Below are positions 50,973 to 60,003 of a DNA stretch of 64,000 nt, one piece after another. Origin of the DNA: Sphaerochaeta halotolerans. Its GTDB lineage: Bacteria > Spirochaetota > Spirochaetia > Sphaerochaetales > Sphaerochaetaceae. The notes under the pieces are model-generated. The model saw only the letters and a list, made by a program, of their open reading frames with translations. It did not search any database and was not told the origin of the DNA. The translations under genes were made by a program, and so were the position numbers. Where the stretch lies: assembly GCF_003429665.1 (NCBI RefSeq), contig NZ_QUWK01000010.1, positions 36,859-100,858 of the forward strand. The letters are read 5' to 3'. Numbering within the stretch: position 1 is the first letter of the stretch; every line of letters begins with the position of its first letter.

Positions 50973-51854
50973 ATGATGGAACATTGGTTTTTGGATTCAG
51001 AATTTCCCAACAGCGATAAAGAGACTGCACGGTTTCATGTAATTCCGTTTCCTTTGGAAGATACAGTTTCCTATATGGGGGGGACCGCAAATGGCCCGGC
51101 AGCCATTATTGAAGCATCATCACAGCTCGAGCAACTTGTTGAGGGATTTGGAAATCCTGGATTACTGGGCATTCATACAAGAGAGCCGATTGGAACTGAC
51201 GGTATGGTTGCTCAAGCAGTAGCTGCTGCTGCAGAGGCAATTTTACAGGCGCATAACCATGGGGCCATCCCAGTGCTTCTGGGTGGAGAGCATTCAGTAA
51301 CGAATGCTGCCATCCCACTCCTAAGAGACCGTTTCCCAAGAGGGGCGGTAGGTATTCTACAATTTGATGCACACATGGATTTGAGGAACGCCTATGAAGG
51401 CAATACACTCAGCCATGCATCGGTAATGAGGCGTGTGGTAGAAGCTGGCATACCACTTTTTCAAGTAGGGATTCGAAATTACAGTGAAGAGGATCTTGAG
51501 GCTCGTGAGCGCTATCAAGTCGGCCACTATGATGCATCGTTTCTCTATAACCAAAAGAGCATCCACGCGATAGAAACGCTTGATCTCCCGGCTTCTTTTC
51601 CAAAACAGCTCTACATCACCTTTGACGTTGATGCGTTCGATTGTGGGCTGATGAGTGCCACAGGCACCCCAGATCCCGGTGGGCTCTCTTGGTGGGATGC
51701 GATTACATTGCTTACCGTCCTCACCAAGAATAGGACGATAGTTGGTTGTGATGTAGTGGAATTGGCTCCCAATATCCTGCATCATCCTTCCTACACTGCA
51801 AGCAAGCTCACATATTTCCTTATGGGATTAGCCAGCAAGCGCTGTTCCCAGTGA
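50973..51854 (+). CDS. speB: Agmatinase
   Basis: A 293-residue ureohydrolase converting agmatine to putrescine and urea. The binuclear metal ligands are visible in LLGGEHSVT, FDAHMDLRNAYEG and TFDVDAFD, with SHASVMRR between. The arginase alternative is disfavoured by the arginine decarboxylase partner. The start may be ATG 50973 or 50976, both served by TAGGAGAG; an upstream frame into nspC was rejected. Its 3' end overlaps the convergent flavodoxin gene by 27 bases. Confidence 0.93.
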   Translation: MMEHWFLDSEFPNSDKETARFHVIPFPLEDTVSYMGGTANGPAAIIEASSQLEQLVEGFGNPGLLGIHTREPIGTDGMVAQAVAAAAEAILQAHNHGAIPVLLGGEHSVTNAAIPLLRDRFPRGAVGILQFDAHMDLRNAYEGNTLSHASVMRRVVEAGIPLFQVGIRNYSEEDLEARERYQVGHYDASFLYNQKSIHAIETLDLPASFPKQLYITFDVDAFDCGLMSATGTPDPGGLSWWDAITLLTVLTKNRTIVGCDVVELAPNILHHPSYTASKLTYFLMGLASKRCSQ

Positions 51855-52253
51855 AAATGCTGCTTCCAGTGAATCTTCTTCAGGAGTATCCAAGGCAATG
51901 ACGGGATCTGCAACCAATACTGCACCTGATTCTCTTGTGACTTCAGCCCATTCGTCCATCCACTCCCCATTTCCCCATCCATAGGAGCCGAAGAGCCCAA
52001 CAGGTTTTCCACTAAGATGGGGAAGGATTGCATCGAACATGGGTTCGAATACCTCATCCTCCAGGTTCTCTGATCCCATAGCAGGACAACCAAACGCGAC
52101 AGCATCATAGTTCCCTAGCATATCTGCTGAAAAAAGTCCTGCCTTGATGATCCTGATCTCCGCTCCAGCTTCCTTTGCTCCCTTTGCTACGGCCTGAGCC
52201 AGGGCTTCAGTATTTCCTGTTCCACTATAATATACAATTGCAATGCGTTTCAT
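51828..52253 (-). CDS. Flavodoxin
   Basis: A 141-residue flavodoxin. The phosphate-binding loop of FMN is IVYYSGTGNTEALAQ, and the other loops are FGCPAMGSENLEDEVFEPMF and LFGSYGWGNGEWMDEW. It is a short-chain type lacking the 20-residue insertion. The ATG at 52253 has GGAGG upstream; 12 residues of a longer frame were dropped. The 3' ends of this gene and speB overlap tail to tail, so no terminator can separate them. Confidence 0.93.
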   Translation of the reverse strand: MKRIAIVYYSGTGNTEALAQAVAKGAKEAGAEIRIIKAGLFSADMLGNYDAVAFGCPAMGSENLEDEVFEPMFDAILPHLSGKPVGLFGSYGWGNGEWMDEWAEVTRESGAVLVADPVIALDTPEEDSLEAAFSLGTALAG

Positions 52254-52347
52254 AATTCCTCCATAGGGGCATGCTCTCATGTATCCCATAAGGGTTAGTG
52301 CAAGCTAACTCTTTTGGCTAATTACTACATCATTGTAGGGAAGTGTG

Positions 52348-53187
52348 TCAAGAATGATAGGATCTCTTATTTTGTTCAGCAGCCTTAAGAATCCTCTGCA
52401 TTTTCAAAGCCAAGGGAGAAGCAGGACCAAAGTAAACATGCGCTTTACGGTGAGCCCATCGGTAAAGGGTTTTTGCATCTTCCACCTCCCCAAGTTTGCG
52501 ATAGCAACGTGCAATGTGCACAAGCAGTCCAATCTTTTCTGCTTCAGAAGCAAAATCTGTCTCAATATCAAGGTAAGAGCGGATGATCCTGTACTGTTCA
52601 AGTGCTTCTCTCCATGCGTATCGTTTCTCCAGACATACCCCTAGTGCACAACGTGCCATGATGCTTTGACTGCTTGTAGAACCTTGGAAGGAGGTGAGTA
52701 TGGTGAGTACTTGTTGACGAATCAAGAGCTCCTCATCAAACTGCTTTCGCTTGTAATAGATGTCCGCCTGCAGGCAGAGTAAATCAATATAGAGGTCGTA
52801 GGAAGGCCCGTCTTCTTTGGTGAAGTCCCGACTCAGTAAGTTCTCAACAATGGACTGTGCTTCTGTACTCAGGCCGTTATCAAGATAAGAGGTGCCGAGG
52901 GCTATCATTGCCTCAACAGTCGCCTCATCCTCCTCACCGTGAAGGAGTTGGCTTGTTTGATAAATCTGTTGTGCTATCTCAAGCTCCTTCTGTGTCTCTC
53001 CTGCACGATAATAAGCCATATTAAGTTCTCCCATCAAAACAATGTATTTCTGATTAATGGGTCCATATTCATTGAAATGTGCAACTCGCTTCTTCTCCAG
53101 GTCAGCAATATTCTGATGCACACGTGCAAAGTAGAGCGGGTCATCAAGTTCACTGGAGATCAATAATCGTGTAAAGTAGTTTTCCAT
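52348..53187 (-). CDS. Tetratricopeptide repeat protein
   Basis: A 279-residue cytosolic all-helical protein. Repeats of TPR size are visible: VLMGELNMAYYRAGETQKEL, AMIALGTSYLDNGLSTEAQS, LCLQADIYYKRKQFDEELL, ARCALGVCLEKRYAWREALE and VHIARCYRKLGEVEDAKTLY. TPR proteins are scaffolds; the partner is unknown. No signal or membrane segment is present. The start ATG 53187 has AGAGG very close upstream; a GTG five codons earlier is the alternative. It follows the methyltransferase on the same strand after 30 bases. Confidence 0.8.
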   Translation of the reverse strand: MENYFTRLLISSELDDPLYFARVHQNIADLEKKRVAHFNEYGPINQKYIVLMGELNMAYYRAGETQKELEIAQQIYQTSQLLHGEEDEATVEAMIALGTSYLDNGLSTEAQSIVENLLSRDFTKEDGPSYDLYIDLLCLQADIYYKRKQFDEELLIRQQVLTILTSFQGSTSSQSIMARCALGVCLEKRYAWREALEQYRIIRSYLDIETDFASEAEKIGLLVHIARCYRKLGEVEDAKTLYRWAHRKAHVYFGPASPLALKMQRILKAAEQNKRSYHS

Positions 53188-53217
53188 ACCTCTAGTATAC
53201 ACAGATGGGTTTGCGCC

Positions 53218-53994
53218 CTACAAGCTCTTCTCTGCCCGTACCGCAAGATAACAGTCATGGATATAGCTGTCGATCATCATGAATCCGGCAGTATCCGTGT
53301 AGACTCCGGTCAAATGAAAACCGCAATCTGTAAGCCCACCAAGCAGGTCTTGCAGTGTGTGGGAAAATTCAATGGTATCATTTTTCCTCATCCGTTTTTC
53401 CAACTCTTTCTTTCCAAGACTCTTCAAATCAGAGTAAGGGATTGTGTATTTTACCCGTAAGTGGTTTTTAAGGGCTTTCTTTTCATCAAAGAGGTAAAGT
53501 ACTGGATTGGTAATACTGGTAAGCAATCGTCCTCCCGGCTTCAGGATCCTGTAACAGTGATGATACATGCTATGCACCTCATCGATGAAACACGTTGAGG
53601 TTGGGTTGTAGATCATGTCAAATGTTGAGTCAGCAAACCGGGAGAGGTCACGCATATCACCTTTGCAGAATTTCATGTCCAGATGAAGACGCCCAGCATA
53701 TGATGCATCCCGTGCAAGTTGTTTTTCAGAGATATCGAAAAGTGTCACATGCGCCCCTGCAAGGGAGAGAAGAACAGCTTGCTGTCCTCCACCACAGGCA
53801 AGGGCGAGTATCTCTTTTCCTTTCACATCTGCTACCCAGGAAGGGGGAACCTGCTTAAAGGGAGAGAGCACCATATCAAGTTCGCCTTTTTGAGCTTTTT
53901 CTATCTGTTCTTCAGTACAACCGTTTGTCCAGATGTTGTGTTTATCAACCTCACTATCCCAAGCCTTTGCATTATGCTCAACATATCCATCCAT
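53218..53994 (-). CDS. Class I SAM-dependent methyltransferase
   Basis: A 258-residue methyltransferase. Motif I is EILALACGGGQQAVLLSLAG, then VTLFDISEKQLARDASYAGR (motif II acidic residue), GDMRDLSRFADSTFDMIYNP, and ILKPGGRLLTSITNP. The N-terminus MDGYVEHNAKAWDSEVDKHN matches proteins of the UbiE-like group. The substrate is unknown. A start at 53994 is chosen by similarity; a TTG at 54033 would add 13 unlikely residues, and neither has a strong ribosome site. Confidence 0.85.
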   Translation of the reverse strand: MDGYVEHNAKAWDSEVDKHNIWTNGCTEEQIEKAQKGELDMVLSPFKQVPPSWVADVKGKEILALACGGGQQAVLLSLAGAHVTLFDISEKQLARDASYAGRLHLDMKFCKGDMRDLSRFADSTFDMIYNPTSTCFIDEVHSMYHHCYRILKPGGRLLTSITNPVLYLFDEKKALKNHLRVKYTIPYSDLKSLGKKELEKRMRKNDTIEFSHTLQDLLGGLTDCGFHLTGVYTDTAGFMMIDSYIHDCYLAVRAEKSL

Positions 53995-54050
53995 GCTATT
54001 ACGGTAGCATGAAAGGGGAAAGTTTGCAATCAAAAGAGATACAACTGTAT

Positions 54051-54566
54051 TTATTGCAATATTTTAGAATATATAGGAGAGTAGGTGAGTATTCCCCTCA
54101 CGCGGTGTGACTGCATGAGGGCTATACTGCTTGCCCTGCTGATACAGGGAGTAAAACTGGGAATCTCTTCATACTGTGCTCTTCGAAAAAGTGTTACATG
54201 TGCTTTGAAACGGGTATCCTTGAAAACAACGTGGTACTCTTGCAATAAAGCTATAAGTGTCTTCTGTACTTGGAACAGTCTTTGGTGGTATGCAATTCCA
54301 GTGTAGATGATATCCCCTCCCTTCTTTGGGAATACCCCTAGATGATTGAATGTAACTTCAATCTCTTTTCCCGGTAATGCATCCAAGATGGAACTGAGCA
54401 AAGGAAGGAGTTTCTCGTCCTGTTCACCCAAGAAAGCCAGAGTAAGATGGAGATTTTCCTTTCTTGTAGCATTTCCTTTGTAAAGATACGGATTAATGGC
54501 ATTCTGGATGGAAATAAGTTCTCGCAATGTATGCTCTGGGAAGAGGAGTGCATAAAAGAGTCTCAT
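54051..54566 (-). CDS. thpR: RNA 2',3'-cyclic phosphodiesterase (ThpR, LigT family)
   Basis: A 171-residue 2H phosphoesterase. The two catalytic HxT motifs are HLTLAFLGE near residue 40 and AHVTLFRR near residue 127. It starts MRLFYALLFPEHTLRELISI, typical for the family, which opens 2',3'-cyclic phosphates in RNA and was first noted as a 2'-5' RNA ligase. It stands 57 bases upstream of the methyltransferase start, on the same strand. Confidence 0.92.
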   Translation of the reverse strand: MRLFYALLFPEHTLRELISIQNAINPYLYKGNATRKENLHLTLAFLGEQDEKLLPLLSSILDALPGKEIEVTFNHLGVFPKKGGDIIYTGIAYHQRLFQVQKTLIALLQEYHVVFKDTRFKAHVTLFRRAQYEEIPSFTPCISRASSIALMQSHRVRGILTYSPIYSKILQ

Positions 54567-55106
54567 GGATTGAGTATACTATGAAACATAGACTTTGTAG
54601 CAAGAGTAAGAGAAGCAGGGAGTGCCCATGTTTGTCTTGTACCCCTTGATGGATAACACTATACAAGCGTTATGGCCTGTATTTCCAGGCTACAGCATCT
54701 GTTGAAGCGCATAATCTTTTCATCATAGAAGTTGCTACAGAGCGCAAGGAAGCAGTAAATGGTAGTAATGTTACCGCACTCTTTCCTGATCTCAGGTTTG
54801 TGGGTATTTGTCATGAGATGGCTCCCCGGTACAATCCCGGAGTGCAGATTTGAACCATTTCAGCGTGTTTCAGGAGACATACTACAGGGATAGAGGAAAA
54901 GCACGGAGAAGCTTTCATCGCCGAAGGGTCCACCCTTCATCCGCTGTCAGAGGGTATCAAGAGCAAGAAACCATGTGTAGACAGAAAGAGATGCTCTCCC
55001 GTTCGGGGAACTTGCTGTTGATATTTTGAGCCGAGGATTGCTTCTTACTTGGATTGTGGTGATCGAACGAAACCAGCGGTAGTTGGGTTGTGTGCAATGA
55101 TACAAC
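54567..55106. other. Gene-free stretch with a decayed coding fragment
   Basis: No intact gene. One plus-strand frame near 54670-54850 looks like former coding sequence (RYGLYFQATASVEAHNLFII, later NVTALFPDLRFVGICHEMAP) before a stop; a family 4 glycosidase is a weak guess only. The region lies next to the 3' end of tRNA-Met, a common integration site, but no integrase or attachment repeat is visible. Confidence 0.3.
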
Positions 55107-55136
55107 AAGACCTCCCTGGTATTCCAAGGAGGTCTT
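55107..55136 (-). terminator. Terminator of the tRNA-Met gene
   Basis: AAGACCTCC (55107-55115) and GGAGGTCTT (55128-55136) are exact complements around a 12-base loop, three bases downstream of the tRNA 3' end on the minus strand, followed by a short T-rich stretch (GTTGT). Confidence 0.75.
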
Positions 55137-55138
55137 TC

Positions 55139-55211
55139 TAGCGGCAAAGGGACTCGGACCCCTGACCGAACGGATATGAGCCGTTTGCTCTACCAACTGA
55201 GCTATGCCGCC
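55139..55211 (-). tRNA. tRNA-Met (CAT anticodon), elongator type
   Basis: The 73-base gene folds as a full cloverleaf: acceptor GGCGGCA with TGCCGCT (one G-U pair), D arm containing TAGCTCAGTTGGTAGAGCA, anticodon stem AACGG/CCGTT with loop CTCATAT (anticodon at 55176-55178), and T arm AGGGG-TCCGAGT-CCCTT. The discriminator base is A; CCA is not encoded. The stem lacks the three G-C pairs of an initiator, so it is elongator Met or, less likely, the lysidine-modified tRNA-Ile. Confidence 0.92.
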
Positions 55212-55306
55212 ACAGCAACTCCCACACTATAGCCAATGGCCAAACAGTTAGTCAAGAGGGTTTTTATCACTTTTTGGTTCCTTAAAACCATGGTATGCTT
55301 ACATGC

Positions 55307-55477
55307 ATGGAGAAGAAACAATATAGGTGCCCAAAATATGGTGGCAATATTGCCAAGATTTTCGATGCCCAAAGCAAACGGTTCATCACGATACCCTGTA
55401 CTAGATGTGGGTATACTGAACTGTTCAAGCAAAAAGGGCAGACAGAATGGGATATTTTTGATTTCTTCTTGAATTAA
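55307..55477 (+). CDS. Small zinc-ribbon protein (DUF2082-like)
   Basis: A 56-residue protein with YRCPKYGGNIAKIFDAQSKR and FITIPCTRCGYTELFK. It resembles small nucleic-acid-binding Zn ribbons in which two CxxC pairs hold zinc, but the first knuckle here is CPKY, so one ligand is a tyrosine. The start is taken as ATG 55307; another in-frame ATG lies four codons earlier. It is 11 bases upstream of the aldo/keto reductase gene and probably cotranscribed. Confidence 0.75.
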   Translation: MEKKQYRCPKYGGNIAKIFDAQSKRFITIPCTRCGYTELFKQKGQTEWDIFDFFLN

Positions 55478-55488
55478 CAGGAGGTTTT

Positions 55489-56328
55489 ATGCAGACGGTG
55501 AAGATGAACAACAATCTCGAGATTCCACAAATTGGGTTCGGGACCTGGCAGATACCAGAAGGTAAGGTGGCATATGAAAGTGTTCGTTATGCACTCGAGG
55601 TAGGATATCGCCATATTGATACTGCTGCTGCCTATGGGAATGAAGTCAGCGTTGGAAAAGCAATACAAGAGAGCGGTATCGCTCGTGAGGAGATTTTTCT
55701 AACCACCAAGCTCCACAACAATGATCATGGCTATGAACAAACACAGGAAGCTTTCTGGGAAAGCCTGAGAAAATTGGGAACAGACTATGTTGACCTGTAT
55801 CTGATCCATTGGCCCAATCCCATTGCTTCCCGTTCTCATTGGCAGGATGCCAACAGGGGAAGTTGGAAGGCAATGGAGGAATTTGTTGAAAAGGGTCTGA
55901 TCAAGAGCATCGGTATCAGTAACTTCAGGGAACACCATATTGAGTCGTTGCTTGAAAAGGCCGAGATTAAACCACAGGTCAATCAAATCCGCCTCTTTGC
56001 AGGAGAACAACAACGTCCGTTGGTCCAATACTGCAAGGACAAGCAGATGGTGTTGGAAGCGTACAGCCCATTAGGCACCGGTGCGTTGCTGACCAGTTCT
56101 CTGGTTCAAGGAATTGCAGAAGAAGTGGGGAAGAGCCCTGCACAGGTATGTCTTCGTTATAATATCCAGAAAGGGTATGTTGTGCTTCCTAAATCAGTAA
56201 CACCATCCTCCATTCTCCAGAACAAGGACATATTCGATTTCACGTTGGATGACAAGCAAATGGCACAACTCGATGCAATGGAGAATATCTGTGGACCTAC
56301 ACAGAATCCAGATGAAACCTCCTTCTAA
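55489..56328 (+). CDS. Aldo/keto reductase
   Basis: A 279-residue NADPH-dependent reductase of the AKR5 type. The catalytic tetrad is visible: Asp in GYRHIDTAAAYGNE with its Tyr, Lys in IFLTTKLHNNDHGY, and His in DLYLIHWPNP. Cofactor segments are SIGISNFREHHI, VLEAYSPLGTGAL and VVLPKSVTPSSI. It reduces small aldehydes, ketoacids or 2,5-diketogluconate-like substrates; the natural substrate is unknown. An AGGAGG site precedes the ATG. Confidence 0.93.
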   Translation: MQTVKMNNNLEIPQIGFGTWQIPEGKVAYESVRYALEVGYRHIDTAAAYGNEVSVGKAIQESGIAREEIFLTTKLHNNDHGYEQTQEAFWESLRKLGTDYVDLYLIHWPNPIASRSHWQDANRGSWKAMEEFVEKGLIKSIGISNFREHHIESLLEKAEIKPQVNQIRLFAGEQQRPLVQYCKDKQMVLEAYSPLGTGALLTSSLVQGIAEEVGKSPAQVCLRYNIQKGYVVLPKSVTPSSILQNKDIFDFTLDDKQMAQLDAMENICGPTQNPDETSF

Positions 56329-56369
56329 AACCTCTTGCTTTCCTGCAAGCGTATGAGTACTCTTGTAGC

Positions 56370-57146
56370 ATGACTGGATTCTTCATTAAAAAAGCGTTCT
56401 TTGATGGCTGGGACAACCTCATTTCGATGGTTGTCCACAACCTTGGGTTTCTTCTGATTTTGCTAGCCTTCATGGGTAGCATGAGTCTAATGGAAACCAA
56501 TGGTCTTTTGGCAGCATTCGCCATGGTCTTATCGATTGGCTTATTTGCCTTCTTCACTGCAGGAGCATCTGCTTCTGCCTGGGCATATTCGAAATATGAA
56601 CGGCCTGGTTGGGAAGGATTCAAACATGGGATTCGTGATTCTTGGCGACATAGTCTTTTTTACTGGCTTCTTACCGCCCTTGATCTCTCCCTCATTTTGT
56701 TCGTGGTACCTTTTTATCTGAGCTATGGCAATGTGGTGGGCACCTTGCTCAGTGTTATCCTTTTCTGGTTGTTCATGGGATTGAGTTTTGCCCTTCTCTA
56801 TTACTGGGCACTCTTCCGTTCCATGCCTGGCGATCGTCCAATCAAGACACTGAAGAAGAGCTTTCTCATCGTATTCGACAACTTGCCCTTTACGTTGTTT
56901 TTTGCTGTATACCAACTTATAAATCTTGCACTCTCAGCACTTCTTGCTGGTCTTGCCCCTGGGGTAACCGGTATGCTGCTTGCCAGTAGTGATGCCATCA
57001 AACTGATGATGTACAAGTATGATTATCTTGAAGCAGAAGCAGACGCAGACAGGAAGCATATCCCTTGGGATGAACTGCTCTATGAAGAGCGCGAAAGTGT
57101 TGGCAACCGATCATTAAAGAATATGATTTTCCCCTGGAAAGATTAA
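56370..57146 (+). CDS. Multi-pass membrane protein of unknown function
   Basis: A 258-residue protein with about five to six hydrophobic segments (MVVHNLGFLLILLAFMGSMS, FAMVLSIGLFAFFTAGASAS, LLTALDLSLILFVVPFYLSY and others) and a charged C-terminal tail (LEAEADADRKHIPWDELLYE). The WEGFKHGIRDSWRHSLFYWL segment resembles DUF624/YesL-like proteins, but the match is weak. It ends one base before the CYTH gene start. The ATG has no good ribosome site. Confidence 0.7.
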   Translation: MTGFFIKKAFFDGWDNLISMVVHNLGFLLILLAFMGSMSLMETNGLLAAFAMVLSIGLFAFFTAGASASAWAYSKYERPGWEGFKHGIRDSWRHSLFYWLLTALDLSLILFVVPFYLSYGNVVGTLLSVILFWLFMGLSFALLYYWALFRSMPGDRPIKTLKKSFLIVFDNLPFTLFFAVYQLINLALSALLAGLAPGVTGMLLASSDAIKLMMYKYDYLEAEADADRKHIPWDELLYEERESVGNRSLKNMIFPWKD

Positions 57147-57147
57147 T

Positions 57148-57723
57148 ATGTCCTATGAAGTTGAACTGAAAGCACATGTAGATGATCCCATCACACTCAT
57201 GCACGATATTGAGCAACATACTGGAATTGTAGATGCATGTTGTGAGGAGAAGGATGATATCTACTATGCACTACTAGGAGATGAACCACTTTTCCGTCTT
57301 AGAATGGAACGTTTTGGTCCCTCATTTCATGAGCTTTCTGGAAACGTCCGTTTTACAAGAAAATATAAAAACCTGAAAGGGGGAATTGAAGTCAATGAAG
57401 AAGTTGAGTTTCTCACTTCCTCTGACCAAGCAGAGCAAGCTCATGCATTTTTCCTGAGCCTTGGGTATCAAGTGTATATCAGAAAAACAAAACGTGGGTA
57501 TTCCTATGAATGGAAGGTTGATGAAACACTCTCAGCGCTGCACATTGAGCTTGTTGAAATTGCTTCCCTTGGGTGGTTTCTAGAGATGGAATTCGTACTG
57601 GAGGCAGAAGAACAGGTCCCGTATGCCAGGACCCGTTTGCTCGAAGTACTTTCATTGTTAGGTGTTCCCCAAGAACGTATTGAGGAACGCTATTACATGC
57701 ATTTGCTCAAGGAGCTTTCGTAG
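57148..57723 (+). CDS. CYTH-domain protein (class IV adenylate cyclase/thiamine triphosphatase superfamily)
   Basis: A 191-residue CYTH protein. The metal/triphosphate-binding ExExK motif is at the very start (EVELKAH), and the tunnel's alternating charged residues follow: LFRLRMERFG, VRFTRKYKN, GIEVNEEVEF, YIRKTKRGYSYEW and FLEMEFVLE. Members hydrolyse thiamine triphosphate or inorganic triphosphate, or make cAMP; which one applies is not decidable here. One base separates it from the membrane protein gene. It is convergent with the next gene with a 17-base overlap. Confidence 0.85.
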   Translation: MSYEVELKAHVDDPITLMHDIEQHTGIVDACCEEKDDIYYALLGDEPLFRLRMERFGPSFHELSGNVRFTRKYKNLKGGIEVNEEVEFLTSSDQAEQAHAFFLSLGYQVYIRKTKRGYSYEWKVDETLSALHIELVEIASLGWFLEMEFVLEAEEQVPYARTRLLEVLSLLGVPQERIEERYYMHLLKELS

Positions 57724-58207
57724 GGTAGTTGGGTACACTCTCTACCCCGAGATACTTGCTGATGCAACGTACCAAAACATCATGATCTTCCAAGTCGGTA
57801 AGACCACTTACCATTACTGCCCCAACCAATCCAGCTGATCGGACAACAATGGGAAACCCACCTCCGCAAGCAACAAACTTGGTTGGATCCAGCCCCCGTT
57901 CACTCAATGTCGCTCCCCGTTGCTTAAGAAATAAAGAGTATCCCAATGTACTTGTTTCAAAGTGCTGGACCGTATTGAATTTGCGTTCGATCCAGTCCTG
58001 GGATCCTCTGTTTGATCCTTCTGCAGTATAGTGGAACAACGTCTTGCCACTCAGTGTCTTGATGCAAATGGCAATAGGAATCTCTTTGCCCAAAGCTTCC
58101 TGCACAAACACCTTTCCCAATTCCCATGCATCCTGGTTGGAGAAATGGTCAAACTGCAGGAGTGCTTCTTGGCTCTCCACCAGCGCAATCTGTTCTTGTA
58201 AATCCAT
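57707..58207 (-). CDS. Heme-degrading-domain/UPF0303 family protein
   Basis: A 166-residue protein of the GlcG/HbpS-like fold, UPF0303 subgroup. Motifs are LLQFDHFSNQDAWELGKVFV, QDWIERKFNTVQHFETSTLG, and ACGGGFPIVVRSAGLVGAVM, then VSGLTDLEDHDVLVRCISKY. Function of the subgroup is not firmly known. It starts three bases after the upstream oxidoreductase stop and is its likely operon partner. Confidence 0.85.
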   Translation of the reverse strand: MDLQEQIALVESQEALLQFDHFSNQDAWELGKVFVQEALGKEIPIAICIKTLSGKTLFHYTAEGSNRGSQDWIERKFNTVQHFETSTLGYSLFLKQRGATLSERGLDPTKFVACGGGFPIVVRSAGLVGAVMVSGLTDLEDHDVLVRCISKYLGVESVPNYPTKAP

Positions 58208-58210
58208 ATC

Positions 58211-59182
58211 TTATTCTCCTGGGAAATGCACACCCCATTGGCTTCTTAGGGTATCCATCACTTCCATTACTTTGATGATTTCACTATGCGGCATCTGCTT
58301 GAGTTCTATTTCTCCTTCTTCGAGTGCCTTTCTACATGCCTCAACTTGGTGTTCGAATCCGGTGATATTCTTGAAAGGTTTGTAGGTTTCAACCAGATTG
58401 TAATCACGGTCATATACGTTGATCCCTTCACAGTTGTTGATATTCAAGAACTCAATATAACCTCTGCTGCCGAAGATGGCACCTCGCCTATCACTCGTGC
58501 TGAGCATTGAGGAGTGAAGCAGTGCCATCTTCCCCCCCTTGAAGGAGAGCGTAATGGAGTTCGATTCATCGACACCGCTGTCAGTCTTGATGCAAGACGA
58601 GTCTATTGATTCAATCTCATTGCCAAAGACCATCATGGCAAAGTTGATCGGGTAAACACCGAGATCAAGGAGTGCCCCCCCTGCAAGCGCTGGATCCATC
58701 ATACGCTTCACACCTTTGACAGGATAACAGAGATTTGCAGTCAGAGAATGAGGTTCCCCGATGACCCTGCGCTCAAGAATCTGGTCCAATACCAGTCGCA
58801 TGGGAAGATATCGTGTCCAGATGGCTTCAGCCACCAGAAGCTTTTTCTTATTCCCCAATGCAATGACTTCTCGTGCTTGTTTGGCATTCATCGTGAATGC
58901 CTTTTCACTGAGTACCGGTTTGTTATGCTCAAGGGCGAGCATCATATGTTCATAGTGCAAGGAGTGTGGGGTGCAGACATACACCAAATCGACATCAGGG
59001 TCACCCAACATTTCCTCATAAGAACCATATGCTTTCCGTACATTCCACTTCTGGGCAAAGGCACGCGCTTTCTGCAAATCTCTGGAAGCAACAGCATACG
59101 CTTCCACCTGTTCCATTTCACCTATGGTCGCAGCCATCTTGCGGGCGATGTTGCCTGCCCCCAGAATTCCCATTCTCATCAT
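58211..59182 (-). CDS. Gfo/Idh/MocA-family oxidoreductase
   Basis: A 323-residue NAD(P)-dependent dehydrogenase. The Rossmann motif is MGILGAGNIARKMAATIGEM, followed by DVDLVYVCTPHSLHYEHMML, the family lysine in KPVLSEKAFTMNAKQAREVI, and GGALLDLGVYPINFAMMVFG. These enzymes oxidise or reduce sugars, inositols or dihydrodiols; length and sequence suggest the dihydrodiol-dehydrogenase-like group. ATG 59182 follows AAGGAGG by five bases; the longer frame to 59239 was rejected. Confidence 0.9.
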   Translation of the reverse strand: MMRMGILGAGNIARKMAATIGEMEQVEAYAVASRDLQKARAFAQKWNVRKAYGSYEEMLGDPDVDLVYVCTPHSLHYEHMMLALEHNKPVLSEKAFTMNAKQAREVIALGNKKKLLVAEAIWTRYLPMRLVLDQILERRVIGEPHSLTANLCYPVKGVKRMMDPALAGGALLDLGVYPINFAMMVFGNEIESIDSSCIKTDSGVDESNSITLSFKGGKMALLHSSMLSTSDRRGAIFGSRGYIEFLNINNCEGINVYDRDYNLVETYKPFKNITGFEHQVEACRKALEEGEIELKQMPHSEIIKVMEVMDTLRSQWGVHFPGE

Positions 59183-59248
59183 AGCGTCCTCCTTGATGTT
59201 CTCAGTATAGAGGCAACTCAACAGAATGAAAAGATACAATATGCGCCA

Positions 59249-60001
59249 TTAAAGCAGAGCTGTGAGAGCGGTGGAGAATGAGATTACTCCCATCAATGCA
59301 AAAGCTGAGTTGGTTTTCATACGGGATTCAGGCTTGAACACCAAGGTGGCGATAGACCAGAGACTGAATAATATACTACGCAGGATGGAATCCATGCTGG
59401 TATCAACGACCAGTGAGACGAAAGGCAAGAGGGCCGTTATGGCTAAACTTACTTGCAATGAGAGCTGGGTCCTTCCTGAGAGGAAAAGGAATGCAAGGGC
59501 GATCAACAACAAGGAAAGACTTCTGACCATGACAAGGCTTGAAGGCTCTAGAATATGTGCCCACAAGAGGTTAGCCAAAGCAAGAGCAAAGATTTTTGCA
59601 CTTTCCTTGATATAGCTGAAGATTACATGGGCCTTCTGTTCAGTAGAGAAGAAGTGGAAGAGTGCTGAGCAGATAAAGCTGATGATAAAAAGAGAATAGG
59701 TAAGAAATGTCAGCACTCTTACCCCCTGTCCATCAGGCATTTGAAGAATCAAGTATGCAATCATTGCAATACTGGAAAGGGAAGCAATAATGTCCACAAT
59801 TCCATTGAAGATGCTATAGGACTTGAAAGCCCCTTCTGGGTTCTTTGCTTTTGCAAACTTCTCCGCATTAAAGGAGAAGTTGAACGAGGTGCCATTCTTC
59901 AATTCCGCTTTGAAAGAGACTGAATGTACATGCTCTGCATGTGTTGCAATCTCATCAACCCGGTTCTTGAAATCTGAAAAGATCTTTTGTACATCATCCA
60001 T
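59249..60001 (-). CDS. Membrane protein, weakly hemolysin III-like
   Basis: A 250-residue protein. About 85 soluble N-terminal residues (VQKIFSDFKNRVDEIATHAE) precede six to seven hydrophobic segments. SYSIFNGIVDIIASLSSIAM and FIICSALFHFF-like FICSALFHFF recall the SALYH pattern of hemolysin III/PAQR proteins, but the other conserved histidines are absent, so the assignment is tentative. The ATG lies two bases after the plsC-like stop, with CTGGAG inside that gene. Confidence 0.65.
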   Translation of the reverse strand: MDDVQKIFSDFKNRVDEIATHAEHVHSVSFKAELKNGTSFNFSFNAEKFAKAKNPEGAFKSYSIFNGIVDIIASLSSIAMIAYLILQMPDGQGVRVLTFLTYSLFIISFICSALFHFFSTEQKAHVIFSYIKESAKIFALALANLLWAHILEPSSLVMVRSLSLLLIALAFLFLSGRTQLSLQVSLAITALLPFVSLVVDTSMDSILRSILFSLWSIATLVFKPESRMKTNSAFALMGVISFSTALTALL

Positions 60002-60003
60002 TT

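Noticed and set aside
54947..55196. Minus-strand open frames across the tRNA and its terminator
   Set aside because: They read through a tRNA gene and hairpin and have no recognisable features.
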